Source: Epiperipatus broadwayi
Lineage: Eukaryota > Onychophora > Udeonychophora > Euonychophora > Peripatidae
DNA: 64,000 nt
Assembly: GCA_028023455.1 (NCBI GenBank)
Contig: JAQFVV010006273.1
Span: 3,608,142 to 3,672,141, forward strand
Direction: 5' to 3'
Position numbers and translations under genes: made by a program. The notes below the pieces were generated by a model, which worked only from the letters and a program-made list of their open reading frames with translations, had not been told where the DNA came from and searched no databases. Each line of letters begins with the position of its first letter. Positions within the stretch are counted from its first letter, which is position 1. Shown here piece by piece: positions 52,801-54,232 of the stretch.

Positions 52801-53343
52801 CTATTTGCTGGCAACAATATTCCACTCCTAATTTAATACTGCTTGACTGCTTTTTGCATCAAAACCAGTAAATTATTATTCATAATGCAATTCTTTGCTT
52901 TTGTGCTTTTTTTTTAAATGGATCTCAGATTTTTAGCCAGCCCAATATTTTACTGTGCATAATTTGATTTATTGAGCTAGTTAATTGATTTTCCTGCTTG
53001 TGCTATTGACTATTTGTTTATATTACTGTTTATTAATTAGTTAGCTGTATTTTATACCAAATCTGATACAGAGGGTTCTATATTTTGAAGAAATCCATTA
53101 CTGAAGATAAATGTAAAAGACAATTCCAGGGAACATATGTATACACACATCATTACACAACACAGAATAAATAAATTTATAACTAACCTTTCATAATTAT
53201 ATGCTGCAGTATCTTGTAAAGCCAACTTCCATGAAAGACTGTTAAGACCTTTTCGACCAGCTTGCCACATTACTTTATTCATCCAATGAAGTGTTGTTAA
53301 TGAAAAAATGCCAGCAGTCCCAGATGGTATCATTTTGAACTTT
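1..53343 (-). CDS. ABCC5/11/12-like ABC transporter, ten exons of TMD1 (partial gene)
   Basis: Gene-level entry. Ten minus-strand exons (53343-53188, 41018-40874, 28112-27959, 25081-24996, 20023-19850, 16078-16016, 7415-7331, 6839-6691, 6407-6300, 90-1) each have AG acceptors and, except the last, GT donors, and their phases agree so that 403 codons read through without a stop. The product resembles the first transmembrane domain of ABCC-family exporters, closest to the ABCC5/11/12 group: an AGxFS start, a GELxNxC coupling-helix motif after membrane segment 2, and a KLIKMYAWE motif after segment 4. Six membrane segments are visible. The family exports organic anions, conjugates or cyclic nucleotides; the substrate cannot be told here. 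The gene is open at both ends: the first listed exon has an acceptor, so at least one upstream exon exists, and both nucleotide-binding domains and TMD2 fall outside. Introns are 0.28-12.8 kb and hold all the mobile elements listed below 53188. Confidence 0.9.
91..540. other. Intron sequence, nothing recognised
   Basis: AT-rich intronic DNA between the NBD1-start exon and the first fold-back repeat. No long open frame or repeat structure is visible. Confidence 0.6.
541..833. repeat. Head-to-head fold-back repeat with hammerhead-like core (Penelope-tail type)
   Basis: The arms (about 541-680 and 695-833) are imperfect inverted copies around an A-rich loop. On the minus strand at 639-609 the left arm has CUGAAGA, an unpaired A, a hairpin with AUUGC/GCAAU, then GAAAC. 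On the plus strand the right arm has the same layout, decayed. The layout resembles the Penelope 3' motif near 28.27 kb and P3 at 34.7 kb. Stem I is weak, so ribozyme activity is doubtful. A sister copy lies at 19355-19568. Confidence 0.55.
834..4275. other. Intron sequence, no gene found
   Basis: AT-rich intronic DNA with short homopolymer runs and diffuse low complexity. The only open frames are short, strongly AT-biased and without recognisable domains. Confidence 0.6.
4276..4516. repeat. R2-family fold-back, decayed
   Basis: Imperfect palindrome. The right half reads, on the plus strand, the R2 segment that includes CTAGTCTGGGGATATTAGAT and then a stretch ending in GAGAGTTTTGCCTG. The left half is its inverted copy. 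The conserved CUGAUGA box is missing at the centre, so the hammerhead is destroyed although the 3' part of stem I and stem III remain. Compare the intact copies at 56878-57835. Confidence 0.7.
5197..5512 (-). pseudogene. RTE-like LINE, 3' end fragment
   Basis: The minus strand from 5508 to 5293 encodes TDVTDLIEKIKRLKWSWDGH, then ITRRDDNRW, then PRDCKRPRKRPHVRWMNKI. This is the well-known C-terminal pattern of endonuclease/reverse-transcriptase LINE ORFs (W.GH..R..DNRW ... PRD.KR..GRP..RW). Downstream are an element-type 3' UTR (CTGCAGGATGAAGG complement region near 5235) and a GAT-repeat tail at about 5197-5213, the usual RTE terminus. The 5' part, with the catalytic domains, is absent, so this is a 5'-truncated insertion. 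A diverged relative is at 34890-35345. Confidence 0.75.
6081..6184. repeat. Near-perfect 104-bp hairpin
   Basis: Arms of about 40 bp (6081-6120 and 6143-6182) are nearly exact inverted copies, beginning TTTCAATCTGCAGAAGTACT, with a 22-bp loop. It lies about 120 bp downstream (gene sense) of the TM6 exon donor. It could be a small MITE or solo fold-back; no ORF or target duplication was resolved. Confidence 0.75.
6300..6407 (-). CDS. ABCC-like exon: TM6
   Basis: Encodes residues 338-373 (36 codons). VFSLISVFVAARFALGIFP is membrane segment 6, and the ESKVACIRIQ end corresponds to the conserved SxVAxxRI at the exit to NBD1. Acceptor at 6409-6408, donor at 6299-6298. Confidence 0.92.
6408..6690 (-). 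other. Short intron between TM5 and TM6 exons
   Basis: Intron of 283 bp bounded by GT at 6690-6689 and AG at 6409-6408. No repeat structure noted. Confidence 0.85.
6691..6839 (-). CDS. ABCC-like exon: TM5
   Basis: Completes Glu288 and encodes residues 289-337. A charged helix with EYRKSEEKYL precedes membrane segment 5 (about 306-328, rich in V, P, F and I), then a short polar loop. Acceptor at 6841-6840, donor at 6690-6689. Confidence 0.92.
6932..7099. repeat. Near-perfect 168-bp palindrome (MITE-like)
   Basis: Arms of about 78 bp (6932-7010 and 7021-7099) match almost exactly as inverted copies, including CATGATTAAGAAATCCAGTA and its complement, with a loop of about 10 bp. It fills a third of the 491-bp intron between the TM5 and coupling-helix-2 exons. 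A (GCAC)/(CA) tract at 6910-6928 precedes it. Confidence 0.85.
7331..7415 (-). CDS. ABCC-like exon: coupling helix 2
   Basis: Encodes ISLMNDILNSIKLIKMYAWE and DSF (residues 260-287 plus one base of Glu288). KxxKMYAWE is among the most conserved ABCC motifs. Acceptor at 7417-7416, donor at 7330-7329. Confidence 0.93.
7416..8797. other. Intron sequence left of the Penelope element
   Basis: AT-rich intron. The open frames at 8071-8316 lie on both strands in the same place and have no domain, so they are treated as chance. No further element was recognised. Confidence 0.55.
8798..8953 (-). repeat. Penelope 3' pseudo-LTR
   Basis: 156-bp direct repeat identical to 11278-11433, offset 2480 bp, ending at the 3' side of the element. 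It carries the hammerhead-like fold at 8889-8929. Confidence 0.9.
8889..8929 (-). ncRNA. Hammerhead-like fold in 3' pseudo-LTR, C3/G8 swapped
   Basis: Minus strand, 41 nt: stem I GGCU pairs with AGCC; core segment AUGAGUAU; stem II GAGG/CCUC with a 7-nt loop; GAA; stem III palindrome AACGUU; then C at the cleavage position. Compared with the canonical CUGANGA box, position 3 is A and position 8 is U, so the C3-G8 pair would become A3-U8. Positions 4, 5, 6 and 9 are kept, with one extra U before stem II. Type I hammerheads with very short stem III are known in Penelope elements. Activity of this variant is uncertain. Confidence 0.55.
8983..11271 (-). CDS. Penelope reverse transcriptase with GIY-YIG endonuclease
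   Basis: A 762-residue ORF starting at ATG 11271, seven bases inside the upstream pseudo-LTR boundary, and ending TAA at 8985-8983, 30 bp before the downstream one. In order: N-terminal PLE region (1-290) with an RPPRMFANSKQHKP motif (292-305); RT motif A MDVKELYGS with its Asp (366-374); motif B GLPISGVLSS (430-439); catalytic YVDD (465-468); linker; then a GIY-YIG endonuclease with VVYSI (657-661), a Cys663/Cys668/His669 zinc-knuckle-like cluster, YYGET (672-676), Arg683, and Glu736 in KIKEAFYI as the likely metal-binding residue. It lacks an integrase, RNase H and gag, as is usual for Penelope. It would reverse-transcribe element RNA at a nicked target. All key residues seen are intact. 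ORFs on the opposite strand in this span are shadows. Confidence 0.95.
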   Translation of the reverse strand: MNRGQEKQILNCGISKIKYEQRLSFFSKCKDYNVIPNSCLVKINRTIYNNVKIRNDLQKQLLAHITHGCSDAFKKQTIRWNKMTTNYVIPQWMQDKLRKTERFLILKFENKIHFLSIKQNKNHRGINIDAFVNKTSTTPPYEIKKILSLGPKYVGGSWTSPKRELVADIEASLINNTQRDAIITDIAKLLNNNIVDRKDEAWNKSVLNTKQYFKTHNIICLKEDKGNRFVLLNNTDYKNKMHDQIKILKLVHDNTFNIKIDRDKFINGVLRTFKDKGITKSEYYRIYPSATRPPRMFANSKQHKPGEPLRLMMDFAGVHYFNTAKLVNQLIIDYLNFGSYTINSSFQFISKIKNVQISHNSVMATMDVKELYGSINRKASIQIIHEELLRISCPNERIKFIMAFLTWLDSHIFTLFEDKWYTMQDGWPMGLPISGVLSSIYLNKYEQSIIPKYFNTNPDFIYIRYVDDIFIIASKNNILNIQRELQSTTKLFFSIIYESSNELKYLDLSLSRDRHAIDYKMLVKPFEIRSCIHPNSKSPASHKFAGLKAFLFRNHHLCKYEAHRKENVNNYIKDLLAAGFKYKTIRRKVMKFNSTIDDKLPRTNLPRITVPYIPKISNKLTKTLSNKFSIIFRTPPNTNRLINNSKDYIDPSLTPHVVYSISCPQAGCHATYYGETKATINTRLAQHRYTFNRAQTNSSTSSAFFEHTKQSGHNFIPANPVILCSEPNDYRRKIKEAFYINRDIHAINRRDTCFDISKKWAT
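11278..11433 (-). repeat. Penelope 5' pseudo-LTR
   Basis: 156-bp direct repeat identical to 8798-8953, upstream of the ORF in element sense. It likely contains the promoter and carries the hammerhead-like fold at 11369-11409. Confidence 0.9.
11369..11409 (-). ncRNA. Hammerhead-like fold in 5' pseudo-LTR, C3/G8 swapped
   Basis: Sequence identical to 8889-8929. If both cleave, a 2480-nt RNA with one pseudo-LTR unit would be released. Confidence 0.55.
11434..12239. other. Intron sequence right of the Penelope element
   Basis: AT-rich intron with no recognised element or gene. Confidence 0.55.
12240..12440. repeat. Degenerate fold-back related to R2/R4
   Basis: The left part resembles R2 (AGTAATC, then GCATATAAAGACCCTATTCT, compared with R2 AGTAATC ... 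GCATAAAATCCCTATCTA). The centre folds through CTCAGACCA and TGGTCTGAG. The right side GGTCTGAGGATGGGGAT matches R4 at 50.08 kb. No hammerhead core survives. Confidence 0.4.
12441..16015. other. Intron sequence, no gene found
   Basis: AT-rich intron. It includes a poly-T run near 13151-13170 and a perfect 20-bp palindrome at 15719-15738 (ATAGAATGGATCCATTCTAT). No coding or element signature was recognised. Confidence 0.55.
16016..16078 (-). CDS. ABCC-like exon: cytosolic helix after TM4
   Basis: A 63-bp exon of 21 codons (residues 239-259), with an ARRKAYEFMDKR stretch matching the xxRRKxxxxxDxR pattern that links TM4 to coupling helix 2. Acceptor at 16080-16079, donor at 16015-16014, both phase 0. 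Confidence 0.88.
16079..17799. other. Intron sequence, nothing recognised
   Basis: AT-rich intron upstream (gene sense) of the 63-bp exon. The short minus-strand frame at 16964-17149 has no family features. Confidence 0.55.
17800..17860 (+). ncRNA. R3-family hammerhead relic
   Basis: Strong secondary structure but a decayed core: stem I CCCAA (17812-17816) pairs with UUGGG (17849-17853); stem II GUGCU/AGCAC with loop GGUUC; GAA; stem III palindrome AUGCAU; C at the cleavage position. The CUGAUGA box is replaced by UGAAUAA. It aligns along its length with the better core at 43717-43771. The tRNA-like part of R3 is absent here. Confidence 0.6.
17861..19354. other. Intron sequence, nothing recognised
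   Basis: AT-rich intron. The plus-strand frames at 17930-18130 and 19112-19318 are short and without domains. Confidence 0.5.
19355..19568. repeat. Head-to-head fold-back, sister of 541-833
   Basis: Inverted arms (about 19355-19441 and 19487-19568) share ATTGCCCCAG(T/C)AATCTTCTTC with the left-hand repeat at 541-833. On the minus strand the left arm reads CUGAAGA, A, GAUU ... AAUC, but GAAA has become AAAA, so the ribozyme-like core is broken. Confidence 0.6.
19748..19824. repeat. GTA/AAT trinucleotide microsatellite
   Basis: About six GTA units, then about 19 uninterrupted AAT units, in the intron 25 bp downstream (gene sense) of the TM3/TM4 exon donor. It creates a meaningless poly-Tyr open frame on the minus strand. 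Confidence 0.95.
19850..20023 (-). CDS. ABCC-like exon: coupling helix 1, TM3 and TM4
   Basis: Encodes residues 181-238. LVNICTADAFAIYEAAA continues the GELxN(I/L)CxxD coupling helix; two hydrophobic segments follow (about 198-218 and 222-237) with the conserved PIQ end. The exon is 174 bp with both ends on codon boundaries. Acceptor at 20025-20024, donor at 19849-19848. An AAT/GTA microsatellite starts 25 bp downstream of the donor in gene sense, and repeat family F lies within 130 bp of the acceptor. Confidence 0.92.
20152..21068. repeat. Family F: ~350-bp concatemer arranged head-to-head
   Basis: The minus-oriented half (about 20152-20555) starts a second unit at 20501, a 349-bp period. 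The plus-oriented half (about 20556-21068) repeats TTTAGATTTGCCTATATAAT at 350-bp spacing. Each half is more than one unit long, and the halves diverge from the centre. Each unit has a loopless perfect hairpin (GATAAGAGGG/CCCTCTTATC), AAGGCGCATGT, and a hairpin before TTTCGCG. The last two are shared with family E at nearly equal spacing. No ORF and no hammerhead core were seen. Confidence 0.8.
22105..22770. repeat. Family E: ~371-bp concatemer arranged head-to-head
   Basis: The minus-oriented half is at about 22105-22290. The plus-oriented half (about 22297-22770) repeats GCTATTGGCTGTCTGAAAGT at 22298 and 22669, a period of 371 bp, giving about 1.25 units. The TA-rich junction lies at 22280-22296. 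Motifs AAGGCGCATGT and GTAAATC ... GATTTCGCG are shared with family F. CTGATGA at 22197 is not followed by a usable stem II and GAAA. Confidence 0.8.
22980..24305 (+). mobile_element. LINE-like relic with zinc-knuckle C-terminus
   Basis: An open frame from about 23290 to 23676 encodes YRRQIGSIDPLCLNCHRQDE, then TFEYIICSC, then about 100 residues ending FSFPK and a stop. The IGxxDxxCxxC ... ETxEYxxCxC pattern matches the zinc-binding C-terminal domain of several LINE reverse transcriptases. Upstream (22984-23234) two overlapping frames suggest a frameshifted continuation. The 3' side is a 600-bp A/T-rich UTR-like stretch ending near an AATAAAG signal at 24291. No RT core remains. The element clade cannot be assigned. 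Confidence 0.45.
24996..25081 (-). CDS. ABCC-like exon: TM2 to coupling helix 1
   Basis: Encodes IRIRGAVLSVIYRKLL and a short stretch ending TGE (residues 153-180). IRxRGAxxxxxYxKxL followed by GE is diagnostic of ABCC transmembrane domain 1; the GE starts the coupling helix that contacts NBD2. Acceptor at 25083-25082, donor at 24995-24994. Confidence 0.9.
25082..26345. other. Intron sequence, nothing recognised
   Basis: Right flank of the IRIRGA exon. AT-rich intron with no repeat or ORF of note. The stretch 24306-24995 on the other side of that exon is likewise featureless. Confidence 0.5.
26346..26412 (+). mobile_element. tRNA-derived SINE head, relic
   Basis: The sequence reads like a decayed tRNA: an A-box-like TAGTCTAGTAGAAAGAGTAG, an anticodon-arm-like stretch around CTCATGAG, and a B-box-like TTGATTGTATTC in the expected order and spacing. 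It does not fold as a functional tRNA, so it is best read as a SINE remnant. Confidence 0.4.
26690..27365. repeat. P3-family fold-back cluster (Penelope-tail-like), decayed
   Basis: Minus-oriented copies (near 26700-26790 and 26860-26910) and plus-oriented copies (near 27010-27130 and 27195-27365) carry the same string of motifs: GAAGACTG-hairpin, then (G/A)AAATGTAAGATT, then TTTGCTAA(G)A(A/T)GTGTTC. Together they match the better copy at 34.7 kb. The hammerhead core is damaged in each copy (CUUAAGA or CUAAAAA, and AAAA in place of GAAA). The orientation is again divergent from the centre. Confidence 0.55.
27959..28112 (-). CDS. ABCC-like exon: TM2
   Basis: Encodes residues 101-151 and the first base of Gly152. 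The hydrophobic run WYGIILVFCLGVTEFF is membrane segment 2, followed by a polar stretch ending before the conserved IRIRGA motif in the next exon. Acceptor at 28114-28113, donor at 27958-27957. A head-to-head pair of Penelope endonuclease fragments begins about 80-140 bp upstream (in gene sense) of this acceptor. Confidence 0.9.
28254..28298 (-). ncRNA. Hammerhead-like fold, PLE-B left copy
   Basis: Minus-strand counterpart of 29116-29160: stem I CUUUAG/CUAAG, core UUGACAC plus A, stem II GAUUA/UAAUC, then UAA in place of GAA, and stem III palindrome AGCGCU. Loss of the first G of GAA makes cleavage unlikely. Confidence 0.45.
28309..28680 (-). pseudogene. PLE-B GIY-YIG endonuclease fragment, left copy
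   Basis: The minus strand encodes a CVIYKWICRCCSKYI stretch (a GIY-like segment with Cys residues), ESRC, KRTKEHLLLLKRVQ, then FDFNFNSVKILQ and a KIKEAILIHKYKHDLFNRQ end with the catalytic-type Glu. The Gly of YIG-E has become Asp. RT domains are missing. Length after the first Met is 95 codons, ending at a stop at 28309. Confidence 0.7.
28760..29105 (+). pseudogene. PLE-B GIY-YIG endonuclease fragment, right copy
   Basis: The plus strand encodes the same domain: CVIYKWICRCGS, an in-frame TAA at 28794, YIGESRC, KRTKEH, then KIKEAMLIYKYKHN, ending at a stop at 29105. The YIG-E motif is intact here but the stop breaks the frame. About nine residues in ten match the left copy. Confidence 0.7.
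29116..29160 (+). ncRNA. Hammerhead-like fold, PLE-B right copy
   Basis: Stem I CUUUAG pairs with CUAAG (one bulged U); core UUGACAC plus A; stem II GAUUA/UAAUC, perfect, with a 6-nt loop; GAA; stem III palindrome AGCGCU; C at the cleavage position. Position 3 is U and position 8 is A, so the usual C3-G8 pair would be U3-A8. A9 has become C. It lies 11 bp after the endonuclease stop, the expected place of a Penelope ribozyme. Confidence 0.5.
29820..30245. other. GC-richer, CpG-containing block of unknown origin
   Basis: About 425 bp with clearly more G+C and CpG than its flanks (for example TTCGCGTGCTCGTC and TTCCGCGCCC near 29840-29875) and a strong hairpin GCCAGC/GCTGGC at about 30140-30160. 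An 86-codon plus-strand frame (29926-30186) has no recognised domain. It could be a relic of a less AT-rich mobile element, or a regulatory island. Confidence 0.35.
30761..30829 (+). repeat. Tandem duplication of 36 bp
   Basis: ATAGTTTTATGAAAACTCTT and the following CAGGAGTTAAAAG occur twice in a row (starts 30761 and 30797), identical over the unit, so the duplication is young. Confidence 0.9.
32164..32235 (+). repeat. Tandem duplication of 36 bp
   Basis: CCTACACA(C/T)ATAATCTGA followed by (A/T)ACTTTAGATAGTTTA occurs twice at 36-bp spacing (32165 and 32201) with few differences. Confidence 0.85.
34625..34800 (+). repeat. P3 element with hammerhead (Penelope-tail-like)
   Basis: The plus-sense body holds the hammerhead at 34690-34736, then a TGTACAAATAAAG stretch and GCTAAAAAGTGTTCGAAGTG. 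A short minus-sense piece of the same tail (about 34625-34680, including AACACTTTTTAG) precedes it, so this too is a head-to-head fold-back with a very short left half. It matches the decayed cluster at 26690-27365. Confidence 0.65.
34690..34736 (+). ncRNA. Type I hammerhead ribozyme candidate, P3
   Basis: Core CUGAAGA at 34697-34703 (all invariant positions, A at the free position 7), one extra A, stem II GACUG/CAGUC perfect with loop CAGGA (34705-34719), GAA at 34720-34722, stem III palindrome ACGU, A at the cleavage position 34727. Stem I relies on UGUCU with AGGUG, three of five pairs being wobble. The tiny stem III suggests cleavage as a dimer, as proposed for Penelope hammerheads. Confidence 0.65.
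34890..35345 (-). pseudogene. RTE-like LINE fragment, diverged
   Basis: The minus strand around 34970-34915 matches the 5.3-5.5 kb fragment (the region encoding KQTDVTDLIEKIKRLK) with substitutions and small indels that break the frame. Further upstream in element sense, to about 35345, the sequence keeps the texture of an RT C-terminal region, but no motif can be read. It appears older than the 5.3-kb fragment. Confidence 0.5.
35346..37614. other. Intron sequence, no gene found
   Basis: AT-rich intron with short TA runs (for example about 35800-35816) and a (TG)n(TA)n microsatellite ending at 37620, which abuts repeat R1. Frames at 36974-37347 lie on both strands and look accidental. Confidence 0.5.
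37711..37769 (-). ncRNA. Type I hammerhead ribozyme, R1 unit 1
   Basis: Minus strand, 59 nt: same layout as the copy at 38657-38715, with CUGAUGA at 37756-37750, stem II AGC/GCU, GAA, and stem III AUCAC/CUGAU (one C-C mismatch at the centre), then C. Stem I CCUUCA/UGAGGG plus CUCC/GGAG is conserved. Confidence 0.75.
38122..38180 (-). ncRNA. Type I hammerhead ribozyme, R1 unit 2
   Basis: Minus strand, 59 nt, identical in all core and stem elements to 38657-38715. It lies 411 bp from the unit 1 copy, so double cleavage would release a monomer of that size. Confidence 0.8.
38657..38715 (+). ncRNA. Type I hammerhead ribozyme, R1 inverted unit
   Basis: Plus strand, 59 nt. In order: stem I CUCC, internal loop UAU, CCUUCA; core CUGAUGA; stem II AGC, loop AAAUCA, GCU, flanked by a U-U mismatch; GAA; stem III perfect palindrome AUCAGCUGAU; C17; stem I UGAGGG, U, GGAG. 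All invariant nucleotides are present. The internal loop in stem I and the stem II loop are placed for the loop-loop contact of natural hammerheads. The loopless palindromic stem III points to dimer cleavage. Confidence 0.8.
38863..40172. other. Intron sequence, nothing recognised
   Basis: AT-rich intron with a G8 run at 39735-39742. No coding or element signature. Confidence 0.55.
40173..40512. repeat. 340-bp fold-back repeat
   Basis: Imperfect inverted arms (about 40173-40285 and 40405-40512), seen in AAGTTATATTAGTCA against TGACTAATATAACTT and TTAATGTGGAT against ATCCACATTA. The loop of about 120 bp is not obviously related to the R families. No hammerhead core was found. Confidence 0.7.
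40874..41018 (-). CDS. ABCC-like exon: TM1
   Basis: Completes the split codon 52 (Arg) and encodes residues 53-100. WEKE followed by a Gln/Lys-rich stretch matches the ABCC pattern before TM1; FATIFTLALTMTLIFLGP is the first membrane segment with the conserved closing GP. Acceptor at 41020-41019, donor at 40873-40872, ending on a codon boundary. Confidence 0.9.
41019..42479. other. Intron sequence, nothing recognised
   Basis: AT-rich intron upstream (gene sense) of the TM1 exon. The 41317-41511 frame has no family features. Confidence 0.5.
42480..42740. repeat. R2-family fold-back, heavily decayed
   Basis: The left half contains GATGCATAAAATCCCCTATTTAG and the right half TCATGCACAAACATTCTTGC then ATTGATTACTATGACTTTGC and ACTGGGTGGCACTACTG, in the R2 order and in inverted arrangement. 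The ribozyme region is unrecognisable. Confidence 0.5.
43190..43900. mobile_element. R3: hammerhead-bearing tRNA-SINE, head-to-head pair
   Basis: The minus-sense left half and plus-sense right half diverge from a centre near 43560. Reading outward each half has: a unique body, a hammerhead region (right 43717-43771, core intact; left near 43410-43340, core CUGAUUA), a roughly 25-bp spacer with CATGTGTGTGGTCAT, then a tRNA-like segment with a clear B box (minus: GAGTTCAAATCCC near 43255; plus: GAGATCAAATCCC near 43850) and an AT-rich tail. Joining a hammerhead to a tRNA-derived head recalls the hammerhead SINE of schistosomes. A second copy is at 62925-63660 and a solo ribozyme part at 17.8 kb. 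Confidence 0.7.
43717..43771 (+). ncRNA. Type I hammerhead ribozyme candidate, R3
   Basis: 55 nt: stem I AAUC, bulge UGG, ACCAA; core CUGAUGA; stem II UGCU, loop GGUUU, AGCA, flanked by a C-U mismatch; GAA; stem III ACACAUAU (weak; the copy at 63.58 kb has the perfect palindrome AUACGUAU); A at the cleavage position; stem I UUGGU, GAUU. All invariant positions are present. Confidence 0.7.
43901..46591. other. Intron sequence, no gene found
   Basis: AT-rich intron with long T runs (for example 44758-44774) and an A/T-only low-complexity patch at 44400-44600. The 46122-46487 plus frame (121 codons) has no domain, signal or splice context and is not called. Confidence 0.5.
46592..46925 (+). repeat. 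Dispersed repeat, copy 1
   Basis: About 330 bp similar in the same orientation to 48885-49165, sharing GTGAACTTGTCTAATGATAA, then GTGCACACATCTGAAATTG, AATATATGATTGA and AATGTAGATTTTTAT in the same order. Identity looks like about 80 percent. No ORF; class unknown. Confidence 0.75.
46926..48884. other. Intron sequence with unassigned short frames
   Basis: It contains AT-rich DNA and a slightly less AT-rich patch at 48300-48720 with two adjacent minus-strand frames (48263-48445 and 48466-48747). These could be a degraded element ORF, but no family motif is readable. No splice-consistent ABCC exon was found. Confidence 0.4.
48885..49165 (+). repeat. Dispersed repeat, copy 2
   Basis: Diverged second copy of the repeat at 46592-46925, with one deletion of about 40 bp in the middle. 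Confidence 0.75.
49600..50200. repeat. R4: fold-back related to R1/R2, hammerhead decayed
   Basis: The left half (minus sense) and right half (plus sense) share AATATT, CTAATG, TATTTAAATCTAATG and the box TCACTGA(C/T)AAAAGCCAGA. The right copy, 50065-50110, keeps UCUCA and UGAGGA for stem I and GUC before it, but the core is CUGAUAA and GAAA is lost. The centre carries a CCCATATGGCTATTTAAG stretch that R1 and R2 also have, so the three families share a module. Confidence 0.6.
50201..51169. other. Intron sequence, nothing recognised
   Basis: AT-rich intron without repeat or coding signature. Confidence 0.5.
51170..51950. other. Less AT-rich block with promoter-like words
   Basis: It has scattered CpGs (ATCGATTCG, AACGAGG, AAATCGCTC), an ATTGGCTG (inverted CCAAT) near 51408 and AAAATGGCTGCC near 51438, similar to a YY1-type site. 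It lies about 1.2 kb downstream (gene sense) of the 53188 donor. It may be an intronic regulatory region or a relic; evidence is only compositional. Confidence 0.25.
52202..52299. repeat. Near-perfect 98-bp hairpin
   Basis: Arms of about 38 bp (52202-52240 and 52261-52299), with GAACAATAGTAATCTTGTC and its complement, and a 20-bp loop. Similar in kind to 6081-6184 but different in sequence. Confidence 0.8.
53188..53343 (-). CDS. ABCC-like exon: N-terminal flank of TMD1
   Basis: Encodes residues 1-51 of the assembled fragment plus two bases of codon 52. It contains TAGIFSLTTLHWMNKVMW followed by a RKGL motif, the conserved pre-TM1 region of ABCC5-like proteins. The acceptor AG is at 53345-53344 after a T-rich tract and the donor GT at 53187-53186. 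The first base completes a codon begun in an unidentified upstream exon. An ATG lies at 53333, but homology and the acceptor make it internal. Confidence 0.88.
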
Positions 53344-53904
53344 CTATAATTAAAATAAATTATATCAGTTTTAAATATGACTACTTCATATTATTACTTT
53401 TATTGAATAATATATATATATACTTTATATCTCTTAGTTACTTGAAATATATAAAGAAATCACTATTAATTTCATGTTAAATCTTTAATAAATATAGATA
53501 GTGATAGACAATTAGATAATTGTCATTATTAATATCCAAATAAAAATATGATTCAGCAAATGATATGGTTCAGTAAAAACTTGATCTTTCACTAAAAACA
53601 AATAAATAATATAGAAGTAGATAACAAATACATAAAAAAAATATATATACATTAATAAAAATATTACAATTATAATATATGAAAAAATATATTAGAATTT
53701 TTTTTTCTATATTTTTTTTACTAATTTTTTAATGTAATACTTAGTTTTGCTTTTAGTATGTTGTTTTTAGTTTTTACTTTCTTTCTTATTGTTCATTCAG
53801 TTATTCACAAATAATTTCACCATTGCCTAATTATTTTATCTTTATATTTTTACTATTAGCAGTCACATGATCACTATCTTATACTGTAACTAGCACATAA
53901 TTGT

Positions 53905-54232
53905 TTATAAACAAAGCAAAACTCTCCATACAGTATTGCCACCCTGTGCCAACCAAAGTAATTAATGAAATGCCAGAAAGCTTGTGCATAAAATCCCTAT
54001 CTAATGCCTACTCATCCAATATCCCCAGACTAGTGCTGGAGGGTTGTATTGATGCAGTGCTCTCAGATCCAAAGATCTTCACTGACAATGGCCACAAGCC
54101 AGAAACTAGTCTGGGGATAATGGATGAGTAGGCATTAGATAGGGATTTTATGCACAAGCCTTCTGGCATTCATTGATTACTCTGGTTGGCACAGGGTGGC
54201 AATACTGTATGGAGAGTTTTTGTTTGTTTGTA
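53905..54232. repeat. R2-family fold-back, inactive copy
   Basis: The left half (minus sense) and right half (plus sense) are of R2 type, with CTCTCCATACAGTATTGCCA at one end and its complement at the other. The plus-sense ribozyme region (about 54057-54130) has CUGACAA in place of CUGAUGA, with GGC/GCC, GAAACUAGUC and UGGGGA still present. It therefore lost the invariant G8. Only part of a unit is present. Confidence 0.75.

Noticed and set aside
53333-53333. ATG at 53333 as the start codon of the transporter
   Set aside because: A good acceptor (AG at 53345-53344) and in-frame upstream codons matching the family place it inside the protein.
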